Assembly (NCBI GenBank): GCA_937877125.1
Contig: CALEFQ010000046.1
Coordinates: 1 to 16,891 of the forward strand
Source: an uncultured bacterium
Lineage (GTDB): Bacteria; Patescibacteriota; CALEFQ01
Direction of reading: 5' to 3'
DNA: 16,891 nt
The first letter of the stretch is position 1; the number at the start of each line of letters is the position of its first letter. The notes under the pieces were generated by a model. The model saw only the letters and a program-made list of their open reading frames with translations. It was not told where the DNA came from and made no database searches. The translations under genes were made by a program, and so were the position numbers. Shown one piece after another: positions 14,389 to 16,891 of this stretch.

Positions 14389-15153
14389 TTATTTTTTATT
14401 GCCGGTAAAAACAAAGATCAAGGGGAAAACAACAACGGATCGAAATATTTTTCCCAAGCGTTGGCCGAAATAATAGCGGCCGCCGACGGGCCGGCTAAAC
14501 AAGCGAAACAGCCACTCCAGGCCGGCACGCTGCATCCAGGCCGGGCTCCGCCGGCGCTGGCCGGTCAAAAAATCCAGGCTTCCGCCAATACCCATGGCTA
14601 ATCGCACGGTTGGCAAACTATCCAAGTGGCGGCTAATCCAGATGTCCTGCGCTGGCGCGCCCAGGGCCGACAAGAGTAAGGCCGGCTGAAAGGTCCGGAT
14701 CGATCCCAAGAGCGATTCACTCGCCGCCGCTGACGGAGGTGTCTCGAAAACTTTGATCCTTAAGCGCAGATAGCGAACGGGCAGGCTTTTTTCTATTTTT
14801 TCGGCTGGGGATAACGAATCAGGCCGGTTGACCACAGCCACCGGCAAGCCCTTGCTGGCCGCCTGCCCTAAAAGATAGTCAACTAGATCACTGCCGGCGA
14901 TATGATGGTCAATTCTGATTTTGGTAAAACGAGAGGCAATCACCAAACCCACTCCGTCCGGAACCGCCAGGTCGGCGGCATTGATGATGCGCCGAAATTC
15001 AGGATGACGGCGCGCGGCCAAGACAAATTCCGGATTCGGCGTGACGACATGGTGCTGGCCTTGCACCAAAAATGAATCCAAAAGATCAAGCGCATCAGCC
15101 GGGCTAATCGCGTCAATCAGCGACCCTAAGATTTCGGTCCGCCAACGCTTCAT
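14389..15153 (-). CDS. WecG/TagA/CpsF family glycosyltransferase
   Basis: This family transfers N-acetylmannosamine or a related sugar to a lipid-linked precursor in cell-surface polymer synthesis. I chose the ATG at 15153 (254 residues, 'MKRWRTEILGSLID'), which overlaps the thpR stop by 4 nt (ATGA); the longer frame only adds residues encoded within thpR. Family motifs are 'TPNPEF' (38-43, Thr38), 'PDGVGLV' (65-71, Asp66 in the place of the catalytic Asp of TagA) and 'AGSDLVDYLL'. The C-terminus ends in a basic and hydrophobic stretch ('SVVVFPLIFVF'), consistent with membrane association. The sugar and acceptor cannot be read from the sequence. The neighbouring M23 hydrolases fit a cell-envelope role. 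Confidence 0.9.
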   Translation of the reverse strand: MKRWRTEILGSLIDAISPADALDLLDSFLVQGQHHVVTPNPEFVLAARRHPEFRRIINAADLAVPDGVGLVIASRFTKIRIDHHIAGSDLVDYLLGQAASKGLPVAVVNRPDSLSPAEKIEKSLPVRYLRLRIKVFETPPSAAASESLLGSIRTFQPALLLSALGAPAQDIWISRHLDSLPTVRLAMGIGGSLDFLTGQRRRSPAWMQRAGLEWLFRLFSRPVGGRYYFGQRLGKIFRSVVVFPLIFVFTGNKK

Positions 15154-15731
15154 GATGATTGCACTAACGGGTAGGAATAAAGCAAATGATATTTCGGAGG
15201 GCAAAATTTCAAATCGCTCTCCAGCAAGGACAAATAATTCGCGGCAAATGATTCTGACCATCCCGTCTCGGCCGGAATTTTTCTCTCTATATTTCGAGCG
15301 CTAACCGGTAGCCGGAAACGGCCAAGTGTAATATGGGGACGGAATACTCGATCAGCGGGAAAGCGAAACGATTCGGCCGCCAGTCTTTGAACTAATTTAT
15401 CGCGCAAAGTTAATAAATTATCAGCCGCGAACAAGCTTAAGTGCCAGCTTAGCGTCGAATCGGCGGCGCGGAAAAAACCGAAATTGGCGGTACGGAGCTC
15501 AAAAACCGGAGTCTCATGGGCCAAGTTCTTTAGTAATCGGCTGATCCTCGGGAGATTGACGACCGGCTGGGAACCGAGAAAAAGCAAGGTAAAATGAAGG
15601 TTTTCGGGCTCGACCAAGCGCAACGGCCAGGCCAAGCGCCCGGCTTTCTCCTGGGCTTCTTGCAAGCGCCGCTTAATCACGTCAGGCAAATCGATCGTGA
15701 CAAAAACCCTTTTCGAGGCATCTCGATTCAT
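15150..15731 (-). CDS. thpR: RNA 2',3'-cyclic phosphodiesterase (ThpR / LigT)
   Basis: A 2H phosphoesterase that opens 2',3'-cyclic phosphate ends of RNA and can reversibly join 2'-5' ends in vitro. I chose the ATG at 15731 (193 residues, 'MNRDASKRVFVTIDLP'), as the family begins just before this strand and the promoter is placed for it; the longer frame to 15782 would run through the promoter. The two HxT motifs that define the active site are 'HFTLLFLG' (His46, Thr48) and 'HITLGRF' (His133, Thr135). The length is normal. It is first in the operon with wecG-like, gltX and the M23 genes and overlaps the next gene by 4 nt. Confidence 0.93.
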   Translation of the reverse strand: MNRDASKRVFVTIDLPDVIKRRLQEAQEKAGRLAWPLRLVEPENLHFTLLFLGSQPVVNLPRISRLLKNLAHETPVFELRTANFGFFRAADSTLSWHLSLFAADNLLTLRDKLVQRLAAESFRFPADRVFRPHITLGRFRLPVSARNIERKIPAETGWSESFAANYLSLLESDLKFCPPKYHLLYSYPLVQSS

Positions 15732-15737
15732 ATTTGC

Positions 15738-15766
15738 ATAATAACAATTACGGGCGTAAAATACAA
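15738..15766 (-). promoter_or_regulatory. promoter of the thpR operon, likely leaderless
   Basis: On the minus strand, TTGTAT (15766-15761) and TATTAT (15743-15738) have a 17-nt spacer. Six nt separate the -10 from the thpR ATG, so the transcript should begin at or next to the start codon. The divergent radical SAM gene shares this 64-bp gap; TATGCT (15774-15779) is a weak -10 candidate for it. Confidence 0.55.
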
Positions 15767-15795
15767 GATAGGTTATGCTCAAAAAAGGCTTATCT

Positions 15796-16833
15796 ATGCG
15801 TGAAACCTTGTTTTATGAAAAACTGCCTCGGATGGCCGTGCGCTGCCGGACCTGCGCTCATTTTTGCGAACGATTGCCCGGACAATGGGGACGCTGCGGC
15901 ATCAGGCAAAACATTGACGGAAAAATGATAGTCCTGAATTACGGACGAATTATTTCCGCCGCCGCCGATCCGATCGAGAAAAAACCCTTGTTTCATTTTC
16001 TACCCGGGACCAAAACCTTTTCCATCGCCGCCGCGGGTTGTAATTTTTCTTGCCGCTACTGCCAAAACTGGCAAATTTCCCAAGTCCGCGACTTAGCCAA
16101 GGATCCCTCCCGGATAAATTCCTTCTGGGGCGAACCGGCCGACCCCGCCCAAATCGTCACGGAAGCGATAAAGTATAATTGTCACAGCCTCTCTTATACT
16201 TATACCGAGCCAACGATTTTCGTGGAATTCGCCCTGGCCGTCATGAAAGCGGCCCGGGCCAAAGGACTCAAAAATTGCTGGGTCAGCAATGGATTCATGT
16301 CGGCGGAAACACGCGCCGCTATCCTTCCCTATCTCGACGCCATCAATATTGACTTAAAGTTTTTCGACGACCGAAAATACCAACAGATTTGCGGCGCCCG
16401 GCTAAATCCGGTCTTGGAAAATATCGCGGTACTGAAGACAGCCGGCGTTTGGGTGGAGCTGACGACTCTAGTCGTTCCCGGACAAAATGATGATCCGACG
16501 CAACTCAGGAAAATGGCGGAGTTCATCGCTAAAAAAGTCGGACCGGCCACTCCCTGGCACCTGTCGCGTTTTTCGCCGGAAATTTCTTACCGGCTCCAGG
16601 ACGGGACAACCACCCCGAGCCAAACGATCATCAAGGGAATCGCCATCGGACAGCAAGCCGGCCTGGCCTATGTTTATGGCGGAAATTTGCCCGGCTACCA
16701 GCTCGAGGATACGCTTTGTCCCCACTGCCGGAAAACTTTGGTCGTAAGGAGGGGATTCAGCAGTGATTTTCCCTACGGAAAAGCAAAAAAATGTCCCAAT
16801 TGCCAAGCCAAAACTGATTTGATCTGGGCCTAA
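15796..16833 (+). CDS. amrS: AmmeMemoRadiSam system radical SAM enzyme
   Basis: A radical SAM protein of the PflA-like type that occurs with AMMECR1 and Memo/LigB-like proteins in bacteria and archaea; the reaction is not known to me. I chose ATG 15796 (345 residues, 'MRETLFYEKL') because family members start this way and AAGG lies 7 nt upstream; ATG 15775 would add seven residues. An N-terminal cysteine cluster (Cys17, 20, 24, 34) precedes 'DPIEKKPLFHFLPGT'. The [4Fe-4S] motif is 'GCNFSCRYCQNW' (Cys82, 86, 89). 'YTYTEPTIF' and 'NIDLKFF' follow. The C-terminus has a zinc ribbon (CPHC...CPNC). The next gene, 27 nt on, fits the system's partner. Confidence 0.92.
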   Translation: MRETLFYEKLPRMAVRCRTCAHFCERLPGQWGRCGIRQNIDGKMIVLNYGRIISAAADPIEKKPLFHFLPGTKTFSIAAAGCNFSCRYCQNWQISQVRDLAKDPSRINSFWGEPADPAQIVTEAIKYNCHSLSYTYTEPTIFVEFALAVMKAARAKGLKNCWVSNGFMSAETRAAILPYLDAINIDLKFFDDRKYQQICGARLNPVLENIAVLKTAGVWVELTTLVVPGQNDDPTQLRKMAEFIAKKVGPATPWHLSRFSPEISYRLQDGTTTPSQTIIKGIAIGQQAGLAYVYGGNLPGYQLEDTLCPHCRKTLVVRRGFSSDFPYGKAKKCPNCQAKTDLIWA

Positions 16834-16860
16834 TAACCAAATTTCCCTAAATAAAATAAT

Positions 16861-16891
16861 ATGCCTCTGGTCTTCGCCGCCATCACGCCCC
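16861..16891 (+). CDS. start of a LigB/Memo-like extradiol dioxygenase-type protein (cut by window edge)
   Basis: Only ten codons are visible, reading 'MPLVFAAITP'. This matches the start of LigB-like class III extradiol dioxygenase proteins of AmmeMemoRadiSam loci, where 'AAIxPHPP' is common and the His that would follow is a metal ligand. The position 27 nt after the radical SAM gene supports the call. With ten residues this remains tentative. Confidence 0.5.
   Translation, partial: MPLVFAAITP

Overview
The window looks like chromosomal DNA from a Candidate Phyla Radiation (Patescibacteria) bacterium, most likely Parcubacteria-like. That placement is an inference. It rests on the gene mix: a DUF4012-type C-terminus, an S41 protease, a TrmG10-like methyltransferase with an unusual catalytic loop, an M23 peptidase fused to FG-GAP repeats, and many single-membrane-span surface proteins. 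It also rests on very tight gene packing and on the near absence of Shine-Dalgarno sequences. Ribosomal protein L9 is present, which as I recall some CPR lineages (e.g. Microgenomates) lack. TGA clearly ends several genes (prsW-like, thpR, the Phd-like gene), so this is not a code-25 lineage. I see no insertion sequence, CRISPR array, tRNA or rRNA.

Left block (1-3953, + strand): the end of a DUF4012-like envelope protein, a membrane-anchored S41/CtpA protease, then rplI behind its own promoter and a hairpin leader, then pyrG (CTP synthase). A perfect 13-bp bidirectional terminator separates this block from a convergent minus-strand cluster (5746-3993). That cluster holds a TrmG10-like RNA methyltransferase, rpmA (L27), and a 51-residue membrane protein shorter than most ORF-calling cutoffs.

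Middle block (5801-9546, + strand): a strong promoter drives a Phd/YefM-like small protein. It overlaps iscS (cysteine desulfurase) by the 4-nt ATGA arrangement, and iscU (Fe-S scaffold) follows. The small protein carries three cysteines, and an inverted repeat lies over its promoter, so it could be a local Fe-S regulator. Next come a PrsW-like membrane protease with a zinc ribbon and a single-span protein with two similar beta-rich domains. A 465-bp gene-free stretch with several hairpins follows.

Right block (15731-10012, - strand): thpR, a WecG/TagA glycosyltransferase, gltX, an M23 peptidase with FG-GAP repeats, and a second M23 peptidase with a long coiled coil. The first four are packed with overlaps or 3-4 nt gaps. 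The last has a consensus promoter that places its transcription start almost on the ATG. The two M23 proteins plus WecG/TagA and the upstream protease suggest an investment in cell-envelope building and remodelling. At the right edge (+ strand) lies an AmmeMemoRadiSam-type radical SAM enzyme, followed by the first ten codons of what looks like its LigB/Memo-like partner.
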